64,000 nt of DNA from positions 14,259,249 to 14,323,248 of the forward strand of contig OX465111.1 of the NCBI GenBank assembly GCA_949987565.1. Reading direction: 5' to 3'. Positions 12,300 to 22,892 of this stretch are shown here, piece by piece (positions within the stretch are counted from its first letter, which is position 1; each line of letters opens with the position of its first letter). This DNA is from Luidia sarsii (lineage: Eukaryota; Echinodermata; Asteroidea; Paxillosida; Luidiidae). Under the pieces are notes generated by a model. The model was given only the letters and a program-made list of their open reading frames with translations. It was not told the origin of the DNA and did no database searches. A program made the position numbers and the translations under genes.

Positions 12300-12610
12300 C
12301 CAGGAGCATGATAGATCAGGAGGAAGAAAGATGAGCGTTTATGTTTCGTTTGAATTCAGACAAGTTCTAAGAAAGTGGGACACAGGTTGCAGGTAGAGAA
12401 TTCCATAGTGCAGCAGTGCGTGGGAAGAAGCTAGAGGAGTATTAGTATTGGCTTTAGGTGCCATAACTGCATAATGGGTGCATACGTGACGAGAAGCGCG
12501 TGGTACACGCATTGAGACGATCTTGAGGAACCAAGGCAGAAATGCCATTGGAGCATCGTCCATGATAATATCTTGTGATGAAGAATTTGTTAAATAGGAA
12601 TACAAATTCT
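12300..12610 (+). repeat. Probable continuation of the same interspersed repeat
   Basis: Shares the 'GAATTCCA(T/C)AGT' theme and a GAGCG...GAAGAAGC arrangement with the preceding segment. Too decayed to delimit exactly; no coding capacity. Confidence 0.35.
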
Positions 12611-12659
12611 CCACTTCAGCTTTTCCGATATCCTACATAGTAGTTTTATTTAATGGTGG

Positions 12660-12806
12660 TTTGCCCTATATACAACACTGTATGCTCAGCGCATTGCCCT
12701 ATGGCCTGCTGAAAAAACATGCCGCTCGGGCGGGATTCGAACCCGCGACTCCGGCTTACTAGTGCACACACATCTTGAACATTTTGACCACCGAGCTGGT
12801 CGAGGT
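12660..12806 (-). mobile_element. tRNA-derived SINE-like element A, copy 1
   Basis: The minus strand reads GACCAGCTCGGTGGTC, a degenerate D region, and then GGGTTCGAATCCCGCCCGAG, a perfect Pol III B-box/T-arm that pairs back to GCTCGG as an acceptor stem. A flanking TTGCCCTATGGCCTGCTGAA block is shared with the copy at 62600-62720, so this is a dispersed repeat and not a functional tRNA. The anticodon arm does not fold cleanly. Confidence 0.65.
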
Positions 12807-13036
12807 CATGTTGTGGATTCGAATGTTATTGTGGCGGGTACCATGTTGCCTTTTGGACATATTACATCATTATAACATCTACATGCTTTGTTGCCCACTT
12901 TGTATACCACTTAACCAGAGGTTTGGCTACATTTCTAAATGCTTGTATTTGAAGCCCCTGGTTCGACTCTCATCCATGCAACTTTTGAATTCCAACTATC
13001 GAACTTTAAAATTCTGACGATTGGTGGGAATCTTCA

Positions 13037-13087
13037 TATTTTGCCTTTGAGAAAGGTCCCGCTAAAATCGAAACGCCAGGCCATCGA
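13037..13087 (+). repeat. Short repeat family 6 (GGTCCTGCTAGGATCGAAACG type)
   Basis: Reads TGCCTTTGAGAAAGGTCC, a CGCTAAAATCGAAACGCCAGG variant, then CCATCGA. It is one of about nine copies in the window; complete copies are foldbacks. Confidence 0.6.
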
Positions 13088-13379
13088 ATATTGGTTTTGT
13101 TTTTGTTTTCGATCGAAGTAAAAAACAAAACAACGGTGAATACATATGGGGGTAAGCTTCAGAATGAAATGGCATCTCCAGAATGATACGTTCAACTGGA
13201 CTTTGAAAGACCAACAAGATGTGAAAGATGCGCTTTTGTTGGCTCGGTCTATAGAGTTGTTTGTGTCGTCTACCTCCCAGGTGACCTCATTATACCGGGG
13301 AAGTCACACGAACCCTCCCCCACATCCCACACTCCTCCTCCTCCTCCTCACGCAAAACACGGGGAGGACAGGGAGGACA

Positions 13380-13605
13380 GGGAGGGGGAGGGAGGGACTC
13401 CTCACGCTATAGCGTTCCCCGTGCCGGGACCCAATGAACCCTCCGTCTCCCCCGCGGCGGCCCGGCCGGTGTCAACAGGCGGGCTCCCGCGGCCGCTCGC
13501 GGCCTCGCCGCTCCCCGCGGTCCGCATCCTCGGCCGCCTCGCGTGCGACACCCGACTCCTCCGTGGAGCCGGAGTCAACCGGAGTTCACGGCCGAAGAAT
13601 TAAAG
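13380..13605. other. GC-rich, CpG-rich patch
   Basis: About 70 percent G+C with many CpG (CGGCGGCCCGGCCGG and similar). Open Pro/Arg/Ser frames show no domain. It could be a promoter-like segment or a GC-rich exon of an unrecognised gene; I cannot support either. Confidence 0.35.
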
Positions 13606-13649
13606 CTTGCTTCTGTCTCTGCTCTGCCCCCTCATCCCTTTCCCCCCGG

Positions 13650-13855
13650 CAATGTTCTCACTGGAGAACCGACTTCTTTGCTCAATTTCCTGAGTTTTCC
13701 TGGCCAATTGTTCAATTTGGAGAATCGACTTGTTTGCCCAATTTTCTAGAGTTTTCTTGGCCAATTGTTCAATTTGGAGAATCGACTTGTTTGCCAAATT
13801 TTCTGAGTTTTCTTGGCCAATTGTTCAATTTGGAGAATCGACTGTTAGACTCGAT
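13650..13855. repeat. Minisatellite, 56-bp unit, about 3.5 copies
   Basis: Unit TTTGGAGAATCGACTTGTTT followed by CCCAATTTTC...TTCTTGGCCAATTGTTCAA. Copies are spaced about 56 bp and are close to identical except for the first. Confidence 0.9.
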
Positions 13856-15063
13856 CAAACTTTTTGGGGCGAGACGCACTGCCTGTATTACACCTATAGT
13901 CTTCTAGACTCCAACAGCTGGTTGCAGCAGTCGGGGTCAGACAAAGGAATACAAATCCAGATAACCTAAAAAAAAATGACATCGAGCTTGAACAGCAAGG
14001 AATTCTCAAGCAGCTGGTAAAGGATAGGAAACTTTGGACTGAACACGTTGCTGAAGCTTCTTCTATTCCGTCCCAAATAAATTCCCCCAAAAGTTGAGGG
14101 CCTGACGCTTCGATCTCAGCAGGAAGTCTCAAATGTCCTGACAGGACGGAGAACGCATACTGCAAATTGTAGTCAGTAGGCCTAAGCAGTTTGCAACATG
14201 TTTGTATTTTACTCTTGGTACTTTATTCAGATTTTCTCCCCTAATTTACCTGCCAGCCCTTCTCTCCTTAAAATCCGTGAAAAGAGTTAGCTACGGAATT
14301 GGGGCCTGTTTGTTTTTAAGATGTAAGAAGATAAGCGACACTCGACTACGCGCATCATGACCTTTCTTTGTCAATACTGGAAGATGTAGGACTGTTTCTC
14401 GACATTGTCACCTGCGCATTTATTTTTGTTTTCTCCGAGCAGTTTAATTAGCTTGGTTGCATTCGGTGACTGAAAACGCTTCTTCGCCGCTCTTTTTTAA
14501 GAGAAAAGAGGGGGAGTATAGAGCGTGGTGAGATACCTGAGAGACTAATAGATATGATTGGGGTGCGCCTATGGGAAACTGAGACTGCGGAAGCTATATG
14601 TCAACGTATAGTCAGCCGGCCATCGCCGGGGAAATACACTTTGGCGCTGAGTTGAGTGACGGGAAACAAGGCAACGGTGTGCTTGCCCGTGGATTGTTGT
14701 TCAAGTATTGTTCTGTATGAAGGTTTTGATGATGATCTTAAGGGATGTGATATTGGTAAGTGCAGTCGGGATGGGGTTTGACTCGATGGTCGTATACACT
14801 TCAGCTGATTAACTGCGTCTGTGGACCAAATGAATCTGACGGTCAGGTCGGCTTGATCTTGTAGTAAGCGAGTAAGGTGACCGCAATATCTGTGATACCT
14901 TTCGGTCAGATTTGTGGGTTGTTTTTTTTCACATGAGGGTTACTTCGGCTAGACGCAATTGAGATATATTCTGGGTCTCATTTCGGCCGGTCTACCGTCT
15001 CTTGAAGATGGCACATCTGGATATTGATATCAGTTGGATATTGGTGTGATTTGGTGCTAACAT
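13856..15063. other. No gene seen
   Basis: Unique-looking AT-rich sequence; short frames only, nothing recognised. Confidence 0.5.
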
Positions 15064-15560
15064 GTGGGTTGGGTTGGGGTGGGATGAGTTGGGAAAGGGT
15101 TGAGTTGGGTTGGGTTGGGGTGCGGTTGGTTGGGTTTTGGTTTGGTTGGGTTGGGTGGCTTGGGTTGGGATGGGTTGAGTTGGGTTTGGTTGGGATGGGT
15201 TGAGTTCGGGATGGTTTAGTTTGGGTTGGGTTGGGTTGGGTTGGGTTGGGATGGGTTGGGTTGGGTTTGGTTGGGTTTGGTTGGGTTTGGTTGGGTTTGG
15301 TTGGGTTGGAGTTGGGTGCATAGGTTGGGTTGGGTTGGGTTGGGTTGGGATGAGTTGGGTTGGGTTGGGTTGGGCTGAGTTGGGTTGGGTTGGGTTGGGC
15401 TGGGTTGGGTGGGGTGGGGTTGGGTTGGGTTGGGTTGGGTTGGGATGGGTTGGGTTGGGTGGGGTTGGGTTGGGTTGGGTTGGGTTGGGTTGGGTTGGGT
15501 TAAGTTGGGGTGGGTTGGGTTAAGTTGGGGTGGTTTAGGTTTGATTGAGTTGGGTTACGT
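15064..15560. repeat. (TGGGT)n pentanucleotide array
   Basis: About 500 bp of GGGTT units with GGGAT and GGGTTT variants, densest at 15195-15510. The plus strand has regularly spaced GGG runs and could form G-quadruplexes. Frames reading Gly/Trp/Val/Leu or Pro/Thr/Gln/Asn are artefacts. Confidence 0.95.
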
Positions 15561-16422
15561 TTTCGTTGGATGGGATAATGCTGCGTTAGGTTGGAATGCG
15601 GAGCGTCGGGGCAAATGAATGGAGTAAATGGTTAGCACGGTTATAAGACGTACAAAGTAGATCGAAGTAAACGAGTTATTCTATACCGGTATACAGTGGA
15701 TAGGCTGGGCCCAGATCGACACGATGCTGAATTGAGCACATTCAACCATGTTGACAGCTAGCACGGTGGACAGTTCTTTGCTCAATTAGTATGCATTTGG
15801 ACTTCCAGCGATAATTACCACAAACCCAGCCTGCTCGTCCCAATCATGCTAAGCTGGCCTAAGGTATATAACGGCGGGGCGGGAATTAGATTCTTTTTTT
15901 ATGTAACCGGGCAGCTAATAATTAGTCCATCCCCTCGTAGCCGTGAAAAGTGCCTCGTTTCATTTCTTAATTCCCACCGACGGCGAGGGGGGTGGGGTGG
16001 GTGTGGTTAGGGGGGAAAAGAGAGAGAAGTTCACCTCATTATATCGATGGTGAAGACGGTCACGAATCTCGTCTGTGTCGTGCAGTATCGCGCGCCCACA
16101 CTTTTTCGCGGAGCTGTGCCTCGTGAACGCAACGGCTGGGGACTCTTGCCGGGACTCTAAATAGAACCCAACCCTCCCCCACCCCACGGGCAATAACCCG
16201 GATCGAAGACGGACCTCAAAGACGTTGAGACAATATGCGACTCACTCAACAGACCAGACAAACATACACCTCTTCGGGATTGAAAGGCTCAGACCCTGGC
16301 TGAGATTCAGTTTTCATTATTTTCTTCTCGCACAAATTGCAGCGTCATAGGTATTGAAGAACAAGCTCATTGACCAGAATTCCTGGGCAAATGCCCGGTA
16401 CTGGACAAAAGCGCAACAATAC
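15561..16422. other. No gene seen
   Basis: Unique-looking sequence with a few homopolymer runs; no recognisable frame or RNA. Confidence 0.5.
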
Positions 16423-16566
16423 AGGAGGGGTTTGCGGTGACACCGTGTATAAGGTCTCTATAAGGTCTCTTTGGAGACTCTTTTGAGCGATAACTCAGGT
16501 TCTTTTCATGAACCCGTACCCTCTTCTTTAAGAGGCCTTGCGCATGGTGTCACCGCAAACCCTCCT
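16423..16566. mobile_element. Histone-hairpin foldback family, copy 1
   Basis: A 144-bp foldback. The left end AGGAGGGGTTTGCGGTGACA and the right end TGTCACCGCAAACCCTCCT are inverted repeats. An internal hairpin GGTTCTTTTCATGAACC lies at 16498-16514, corresponding to the GGCTCTTTTCAGAGCC hairpin of other copies. No coding capacity. Confidence 0.8.
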
Positions 16567-17280
16567 ATGTATTGTTTCACCCAACATGCAAAACCCTATT
16601 TAGGAGTGCGACGCTTGGATTTCAGCGACAACAGCATTAATACGCAGCTTGTATTTTCAGGTTTCGAATTCGGATCAAGGGGCATAATGTGTGCACATTA
16701 TTTCAAGTTCCTTTCTAAAACCATGGCTTTTCCCCTTCGGCCTCAATTCTGACTTGCTATCAATAGCGAGGGTCGGGACGTTGGAAATGTCCAACTTCTT
16801 CAGAGTCTTTTTTCAATACCGTCATTGTCGTCGTTAGAAGGAACGGGCCAAAATACCCGGGTATATTTATCGGGAGGAAAACATAGATTTTCGCCAAAGG
16901 GGCAACAGGATTTCTTGTATACATTTATCAGGCAAGATATAGAGTTTGCCAAGACGTGACGACAACTCAATCGATCAACCAACTAATCATTCAATCAATC
17001 AACCAACTAATTAGCCAATCACTATACAAACCGTCAGACGGGCCTGGCTGTTGTCAACTAGTCAGTAACTCAGTCATGCGGTCAGTTAATCAATCAGTCA
17101 AGATGAAGTATTTTCAACGAAAATTATCAAACTCACGTTAGAAGTTCAAAAGTACATTTCAAGAGTACATTTAGGAGCTTACAAGCCAGCGATATTTCAA
17201 ACAGTACAAACTAATGCTTAGCGGTACTTGCATACATGACTCACGGTATATACAGCGTAGTATTTATAATAGAATGTTGG

Positions 17281-17555
17281 TTTTTTTTTAAACGGCAAAG
17301 AAAACTTTGACTGGACCAGAAATGGACCCGAGACCACTGGTTTTGCTAGCCAGGGCTCTTACCATCTGTGCTATCCGGCAGCCCTTAGATGGTGGCCTCC
17401 CAAAAGGAACGCCGACAAAGACTATACCCGTGGCCGTAGCTGACTATTTGGGATGGCCGCCATCTAAGGGCTGGATAGCTCAGACGGTAGGAACACTGGT
17501 ACGAAGTCCCGGTCCACTCAGAGTTTTCTTTGCCATTTAAAAAAAATATGTTAAA
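17281..17555. mobile_element. tRNA-derived SINE B, two head-to-head copies
   Basis: The right copy (plus strand) reads GCCATCTAAGGGCTGGATAG then CTCAGACGGTAGGAACACTGG, a good Pol III A-box region, and ends GAGTTTTCTTTGCCATTTAAA. The left copy is its inverse (AAACGGCAAAGAAAACTTTG, TACCATCTGTGCTATCCGGC, AGCCCTTAGATGGTGGCC). Arms are about 110 bp around a roughly 55-bp spacer, so the pair makes a large inverted repeat. Confidence 0.75.
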
Positions 17556-18397
17556 AAAAATCCCAATCTGTTCTTCGTTCATTTGTTCGACTGGTGTGTT
17601 ATATCTTAAAAGCCAGCTGACAGTACGGAGTAATGGTTACTTACATAGGCTCCTGCGGGAATCCCAACACGTTCCTCATGACAAACTCCAGCCGAAGAAC
17701 CTCGTCGGGAACAACCGATGAATCCTGCGCGTCTGCTGAAGTTGAAAGTTCTCCTGACAGAAGAAAGAAAGGCACCGTGGTGAGAAATGCTGCTCCCTTT
17801 CAGAGAATCCCGTCTCTCGTAATAAAGCAGACAGCAATGGCTTCCTTCCTCTCGAGTTCCCGTCGATCTCTTTGGTTGAACAAATAATCTGAATCGTTGA
17901 TAGTACTATGTATAGTGCAGGCCTGTGGGCAGTTCGTGGGTTCCTGTCTTGTGTTTTGTTCGGAGCGGTTGCACGCTGCAGACTGTGCCGTGTCAGCGTT
18001 CGTTTTGGCCCGCGGGCTGTGCAGTCTGTGTCTGCCTTCCTTCGGGCCGTTCGCCTGTAGCTGTACACGCCTCAGTATACAGTCGGTGTGAGTTCGCCGG
18101 GACCCCCCCACACTCGTGAGAAAAAAAAAGACTCTAGAAAACAAAACACCGAGGAATCACCGCTGCACGATAGCCGACTCAGAGCGGCTCTGCTCGCGTG
18201 GTAATCTTTTGGTGTTGGGCAAACAATCTGTCTATACTTCCCGAGCGGTGTTCAAAAGGGGATCATGCATCCCGTAATGCGCCGGTGAGTCCCATGCTCG
18301 CTCCCCCCCTCTCCCTCTCTTCCATTCGCACACGCCCCGTCATCGCAAAGTCAACGTCGACACGCCTCGCTATACCAAAGACAGAACAGGGCGGGCC
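17556..18397. other. No gene seen
   Basis: Unique-looking sequence, somewhat Cys/Arg-rich in several frames but without any recognisable domain or splice structure. Confidence 0.45.
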
Positions 18398-18772
18398 AAC
18401 TTCATACACAAAATCGGTAAGATCGAAAAACAGAAATGTTAACAGATTTACATGAAACTTAGACAGTTTAAAGATGGTTATGGTAGAAACCTTGCACTTA
18501 AAATTTCTGCCTAAAATGCTGTAATTTTTGAGAAAAGAGTAAAAGAAATCAATTACGTCTCCCCCTAGATCTAAACGAATTTTCGGAACAATACGTTGAA
18601 TATTGCTGCATTTTCGCGAAACAAATGATGCGGTTTTCACTATTTTATCGAGACTCGGTTGGCGGATTAAGCTGACATTTTCACAGGTGTGCTGTTTCAT
18701 GCATAAGTTGGACCAGACAACGTGTGGATTCTTTGACCTCGACCAATGTTGTGTTACGGTATCCCTTTAAGC
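18398..18772 (-). mobile_element. Interspersed repeat family 1, copy 2 (inverted)
   Basis: Reverse complement of the family at 2917-3288 and 38853-39216: the order here is ATCTTACCGATTTT-like end, CTCTTTTCTC core, GCAGCAATATTCAACG and CATTGGTCGAGGTCAAAGAA. The right edge ends in CCCTTTAAGC. Confidence 0.75.
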
Positions 18773-18806
18773 GCCAAACTTCACTCAAGCATAAAAAAGG
18801 CCTTGG

Positions 18807-18975
18807 ATAAAACTTCAAGGTTTGCATGGTGGAAATAGTAAGTGGAAGGTTTGCGGTGACACAATGTAGCTCTTCTCTTTCAAGAAGGAGTGTGGCTCTG
18901 AAAAGAGTCACTTCTCAGAGCCGCACTCCTTATTTGAAAGAGAATAGCTACTCGGTGTCACCGCAAACCTTCCAC
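18807..18975. mobile_element. Histone-hairpin foldback family, copy 2 (well preserved)
   Basis: Arms GTGGAAGGTTTGCGGTGACA (18842) and GTCACCGCAAACCTTCCAC (ending 18975) enclose a nearly palindromic interior. Each arm carries a CTTTC-A-GAAGGAGTG(T/C)GGCTCTGA block. The minus strand at 18892-18911 reads GTGACTCTTTTCAGAGCCAC. A further outer block, CTTCAAGGTTTGCATGGTGG, is shared with other copies. Confidence 0.85.
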
Positions 18976-18999
18976 CTAAAAAAGGCCTTGCCTGATAAG

Positions 19000-19160
19000 A
19001 CTTGAATATTTGCACGGTGGAAGCACCAGCTGTAAAGTTTGCGTGGCCACTCTAGAGGAGTGTGGCCCTAGAAAGAGCCCGTAAACTCAGTGGGGCAGGA
19101 AAAGAGTCACACTCCATCTCGAAGGAGATGACTTGCACAGGGTCCGCACAAACTTTTATT
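19000..19160. mobile_element. Histone-hairpin foldback family, copy 3 (decayed)
   Basis: Starts AAGACTTGAATATTTGCACG, then GTGGAAG, GAGTGTGGCCCTAGAAAGAG and a mirrored GAGTCACACTCCATCTCGAA. Termini are degraded. Confidence 0.6.
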
Positions 19161-19447
19161 GAACATAATCATTCTTTGGGGATCGTTTCTTTCTTTCATT
19201 TTTTTGCGTCCTTAAACGTCAGCGAATCTATAGGGTCAAAGGTCAATGTGGGAGAGTTTTATGATTGTATGGCTTTTTGGGGAACGTGACCAACGCTCCC
19301 TATACCCGAGCCGAATGTCATAGAGCCGCTTAAGCCCGAAAACCTGCTAAGCGTGAACATCGTTTCTCGGTTAAAACATGGATTGCCAACGATAGGCCTA
19401 CTGCACATGATGCGTATATGGCGTCCGACATGTATTCTAATACTGCC

Positions 19448-19585
19448 GCCGATTTCAAGAAAAGTTGCGTAAGTCTTGTGCCACAATGGCCCTTTTGTGC
19501 ACTGTTTAGAAAAGGCAGCAAAATGTTGCGTAAGTTACGCAACATAATGTTGCGTACGCAACATTTGAAGTTTCGTGAAATCGGC
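19448..19585. mobile_element. Foldback family 3, copy 2
   Basis: GCCGATTTCAAGAAA at the left and TTTCGTGAAATCGGC at the right are inverted repeats, and the interior has ATGTTGCGTACGCAACAT as a perfect palindrome. Length 138 bp, no coding capacity. Confidence 0.75.
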
Positions 19586-19639
19586 TGCAGGGTGCTTAAC
19601 ATCGCATACACGTATAGAACTTTGGCTGAGTCCGAGTCG

Positions 19640-19800
19640 AGACCCCGTCTCCTGACAACGGGCAGAGTACGCAATGCCCGAAACATTGAGTTACCGGCTC
19701 TTTTCAGAGCCACACTCCGTCTCCAAATGATATGGTCTACATGGTGGCACCGCAAATATTCCACTTGGTACTTCCACTATACAAACATTCAAATCTTATA
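19640..19800. mobile_element. Histone-hairpin foldback family, copy 4 (right half)
   Basis: Runs CTCCTGACAACGGGCAGAGT, CCCGAAACATTGAGTTACC, then the exact 16-nt GGCTCTTTTCAGAGCC (19696-19711), CACACTCCGTCTCC, GGTGGCACCGCAAATATTCC and ends ACAAACATTCAAATCTTAT. It represents one side of a full element. Confidence 0.75.
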
Positions 19801-20269
19801 GAACTTGGCTGACAACTCATTTTTGTTATAAGGGAAGTCTCAAGGAAGGAAATCTTAATGCTTTAAGCGGCTCTGTCATAATGCTGGTGCCTGTTCAGCG
19901 CGTAAAACCGCACACCGCGTGATGATGATTTCAATTTTAGATCGCAATTTGCAGCCAATCTTCATATGCTATGTCTATGGAAATGAACAATGCAAATGGG
20001 CGCATGATTGACGATACTCTTTCACTGAGCGATGCATTCTGCCCTAGGCCTGAATCATTTTTTTTCTACTCAACCACTTCGCGCCGGGACCTCAGCATTC
20101 GGAGCGCCGGTGGTGCTGCTATGCGCCAGGCACTCCGAATCCGGGTACTAATACATGTCTTGTCCAAGATTTAACCAAAGACTTCTTTCAGCCTACCACA
20201 AAACAATATGCATCAAGTCAAAAGCCACACAGACGACCCATTGTGCCAGGTTTGTACTCCTATCAATTT

Positions 20270-20372
20270 AGATAAGACTTGAATGTTTGCATGGTGGAAA
20301 TGCTAAGTGGAAGGTTTGCGGCGACACCATGTAGCGCTTCTCTTTCGAGAAGGAGTGTGGCTCTGAAAAGAC
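20270..20372. mobile_element. Histone-hairpin foldback family, copy 5 (left half)
   Basis: GATAAGACTTGAATGTTTGC, ATGGTGGAAATGCTAAGTGG, AAGGTTTGCGGCGACACCAT, TTCGAGAAGGAGTGTGGCTC, then breaks off at TGAAAAGAC. Truncation falls inside the hairpin. Confidence 0.75.
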
Positions 20373-22280
20373 GTCTCGGTACCAGACCCCAAAGCGTCGT
20401 ACGCCTCGCAAGTCCCGAGTCTGGTCGCAGACCCCACCCGGTGCCCATTGATGGGGAGCTCTATCGGTGAGCTCGATCGCAGGGTGACCCGGGCCCAGTC
20501 TAATCAAGCAAAACTCCGTGTGCACACAGTATAGGGCTTGGAATTAAATATAGGTACCCAGCACAATTTTTGGCCGAAAATTCAATGGTAACACGGAAAT
20601 ACATTGCACTACACGCTCAAGCAGAATACCAGTTGACGCATGACCCACGCGACTCCACCGCCCTAAGCTCTTGGACAAATTGCGTGTGCATGCATTGGGT
20701 TAATGCGGTCTTTGTCGGCATAAGGACCTGTTTGTCTTAACGATACAGCCGCGACAGGGTTACATGACTGTATACACGGCGCCGATTAGCGGTGCGCGCG
20801 ACCCCCCTTCTCCGGAAACGGCCGTCGCATTATCAAGCGAACCTCAAGTTCATAAGTGATTCGTATTATCTCGAAAACAATGCATACAGTCATCATCTAT
20901 ATGGACCTACGACTGATTCCTGTCGGGCTTTCCCAAACAGAAGATGGATCGGTGGTGTGTGACATTCATTCAGAATGTCCAAATAACCAATAGTTCAGAT
21001 TTCTTAGATATTTTAGATAATGGGCCTACACCTATAAGAACTACTATTTTTCTTATTGTGTCGAAATCAACAAATCAAATTTCAAATGGGGTAAAGATAA
21101 TAATAATTATGGTCCGTTGAATTTTGTCTCCGTTTGAGGAAAACCATTAAAAAAGATACTCTGAGATCAAAATGTATAGGCCCTTATGTATTTTTTTTTA
21201 GTAATCTGCCTTTGAGAAAGATCCTGCTAGGATCGAAACGTCAGACCCTCCTATTTTTGTTTTTGTGTATATACACTTAGGCCTATTGTTTCTTTCCCCC
21301 CCCTTTTTTTTTTGGAGGGGGGTGTCACGCTACATTCTTTAAGGGATTTTGGATGTGTGGGCGTGTCCAGTCGTAAGGTCTACGTGTTGCAAAAGGAATG
21401 CTGGGGACCATTCAGTCAATGTTTTGACCAACGTTTGTCAAAGTATCAACTGGTGATGCGACTGACCGATTCTGGCTGAACTCCTGGCTTGTGTCGGAGC
21501 AAGCCAATCAGAAAGGCCCTATGAAAATGCCGTGCCCCCTGCACACGAGGCACGCAACTTGCCTACCCGAGCGGGGGGCTGTCGGCACGTAGAGCCGGGG
21601 GAAAACGTCGGGTCGAGCCGGGGGTAAGTCGATCGCTCGACCCGGTCCCGTCCCACAGATCAAAGTCGCCGCCGAACCCGCGACCCTGCGCCTCACAGTG
21701 TAGCCACCTTTTAAGAGCAGAGAGGCAAAACATTTACCCCACCGTGGAAAATAATACCTGTGCAAACAACTGCCAACAAAGCTCCGTTGTTGCCGAATGG
21801 TAGAAGGGGGAAAAATCCTTTAGTAAAAAAAAAACACCCAACACAACACAACATACCGGGGCCCCGCCCAGAACGTGTTTGTAGCGGCCGCCAATGTTTG
21901 ATATTGGCTTATTGATCGAATTTCTGGAGCGTAATATCTGTGACTAGTTCCGCTTGGTCGTTAATTATTAACCGACACAAAATAAGGTCATGGATTGTTT
22001 TGGGCGGGGGTTTTGTTTTTGAGTCGCAGCTTTCTCGGCCTAATGCCCCTTGGAAAGTGCAAGACGAGCCGACGAAACAACAAACGGACAAAGAGAGGGA
22101 GAGAGCCGCGCAAGCCGGTCAAGAGGTAGAACGCTCTTGGGGTGAAGTGGTCCAAGTCGGCCGCGTTGGAAGTAGCGGGTGTCGGCTATAGGCAGTCACA
22201 CGAACAAGCGGGCAGACATTTAACCCAAGCAGACCAAGCATGAGGCAGGTATAGCCAAGCACGCAAACATACAGACAGAC
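20373..22280. other. No gene seen
   Basis: Mostly unique-looking sequence containing one short repeat (21207-21255), a C-run and T-run near 21296-21320 and a GC-rich segment 21540-21700. No recognisable protein frame. Confidence 0.5.
21207..21255 (+). repeat. Short repeat family 6, copy
   Basis: TGCCTTTGAGAAAGATCCTG followed by CTAGGATCGAAACGTCAGAC and CCTC. Confidence 0.7.
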
Positions 22281-22680
22281 AAGCAAGCGTGTAGGCAAGG
22301 TTGTGGACAAGCAAGCGTGTAGGCAAGTATGCGGACAAGCAAGCGTGTAGGCAAGTATGCGGACAAGCAAGCGTGTAGGCAAGTATGCGGACAAGCAAGC
22401 GTGTAGGCAAGTATGTGGACTAGCAAGCGTGTAGGCAAGTATGCGGACAGGCAAGCGTGTAGGCAAGTATGCGGACAAGCAAGCGTGTAGGCAAGTATGC
22501 GGACAAGCAAGCATGTAGGCAAGTATGTGGACAAGCAAGCATGTAGGCAAGTATGTGGACAAGCAAGCGTGTAGGCAAGTATGTGGACAAGCAAGCGTGT
22601 AGGCAAGTATGCGGACAGGCAAGCGTGTAGGCAAGTATGCGGACAGGCAAGCGTGTAGGCAAGTATGTGGACAAGCAAGC
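22281..22680. repeat. Minisatellite, 28-bp unit, about 14 copies
   Basis: Unit AAGCAAGCGTGTAGGCAAGT plus ATGCGGAC. Variation is mainly GCGG/GTGG and GCGTG/GCATG. The unit length is not a multiple of three but lacks stops on the minus strand, giving a spurious Cys/Leu/His-rich frame. A degenerate, related AAGCAAGCAG/GGCAGGC tract continues at 22910-23160. Confidence 0.9.
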
Positions 22681-22727
22681 AGCCAAGCAAGCCGGTAGGC
22701 GAGCAAGTAGGCAGGCAAATTTAGGCT

Positions 22728-22892
22728 ATGCATGCATGGTGGAACTCAGTGGTTTTCACTCGACGTTGTTCCTGAAAACAAACAGAGTGCACTGTTCGAA
22801 ACATTTGATTAAAACATCCAGTTCTTTTCAGAACCATACTCACTCACAAAAGAGATTCTCGACCATGGTGTCACCGCAAACTTGCTGATATT
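22728..22892. mobile_element. Histone-hairpin foldback family, copy 6 (diverged)
   Basis: Left GCATGCATGGTGGAACTCAG and right CATGGTGTCACCGCAAACTT are recognisable. The internal hairpin is AGTTCTTTTCAGAACC (22820-22835), in which one base pair of the hairpin has changed on both sides (C-G to T-A). Confidence 0.65.

Noticed and set aside
12724..12806. Functional tRNA gene
   Set aside because: The T-arm and part of the acceptor stem are good, but the D and anticodon arms do not fold, and the same sequence with shared flank recurs at 62600-62720, so it is a SINE-like element.
19640..19800. Histone gene
   Set aside because: Only the 3' hairpin is present. No histone coding sequence can be found upstream in either orientation; the hairpin belongs to a dispersed foldback element.
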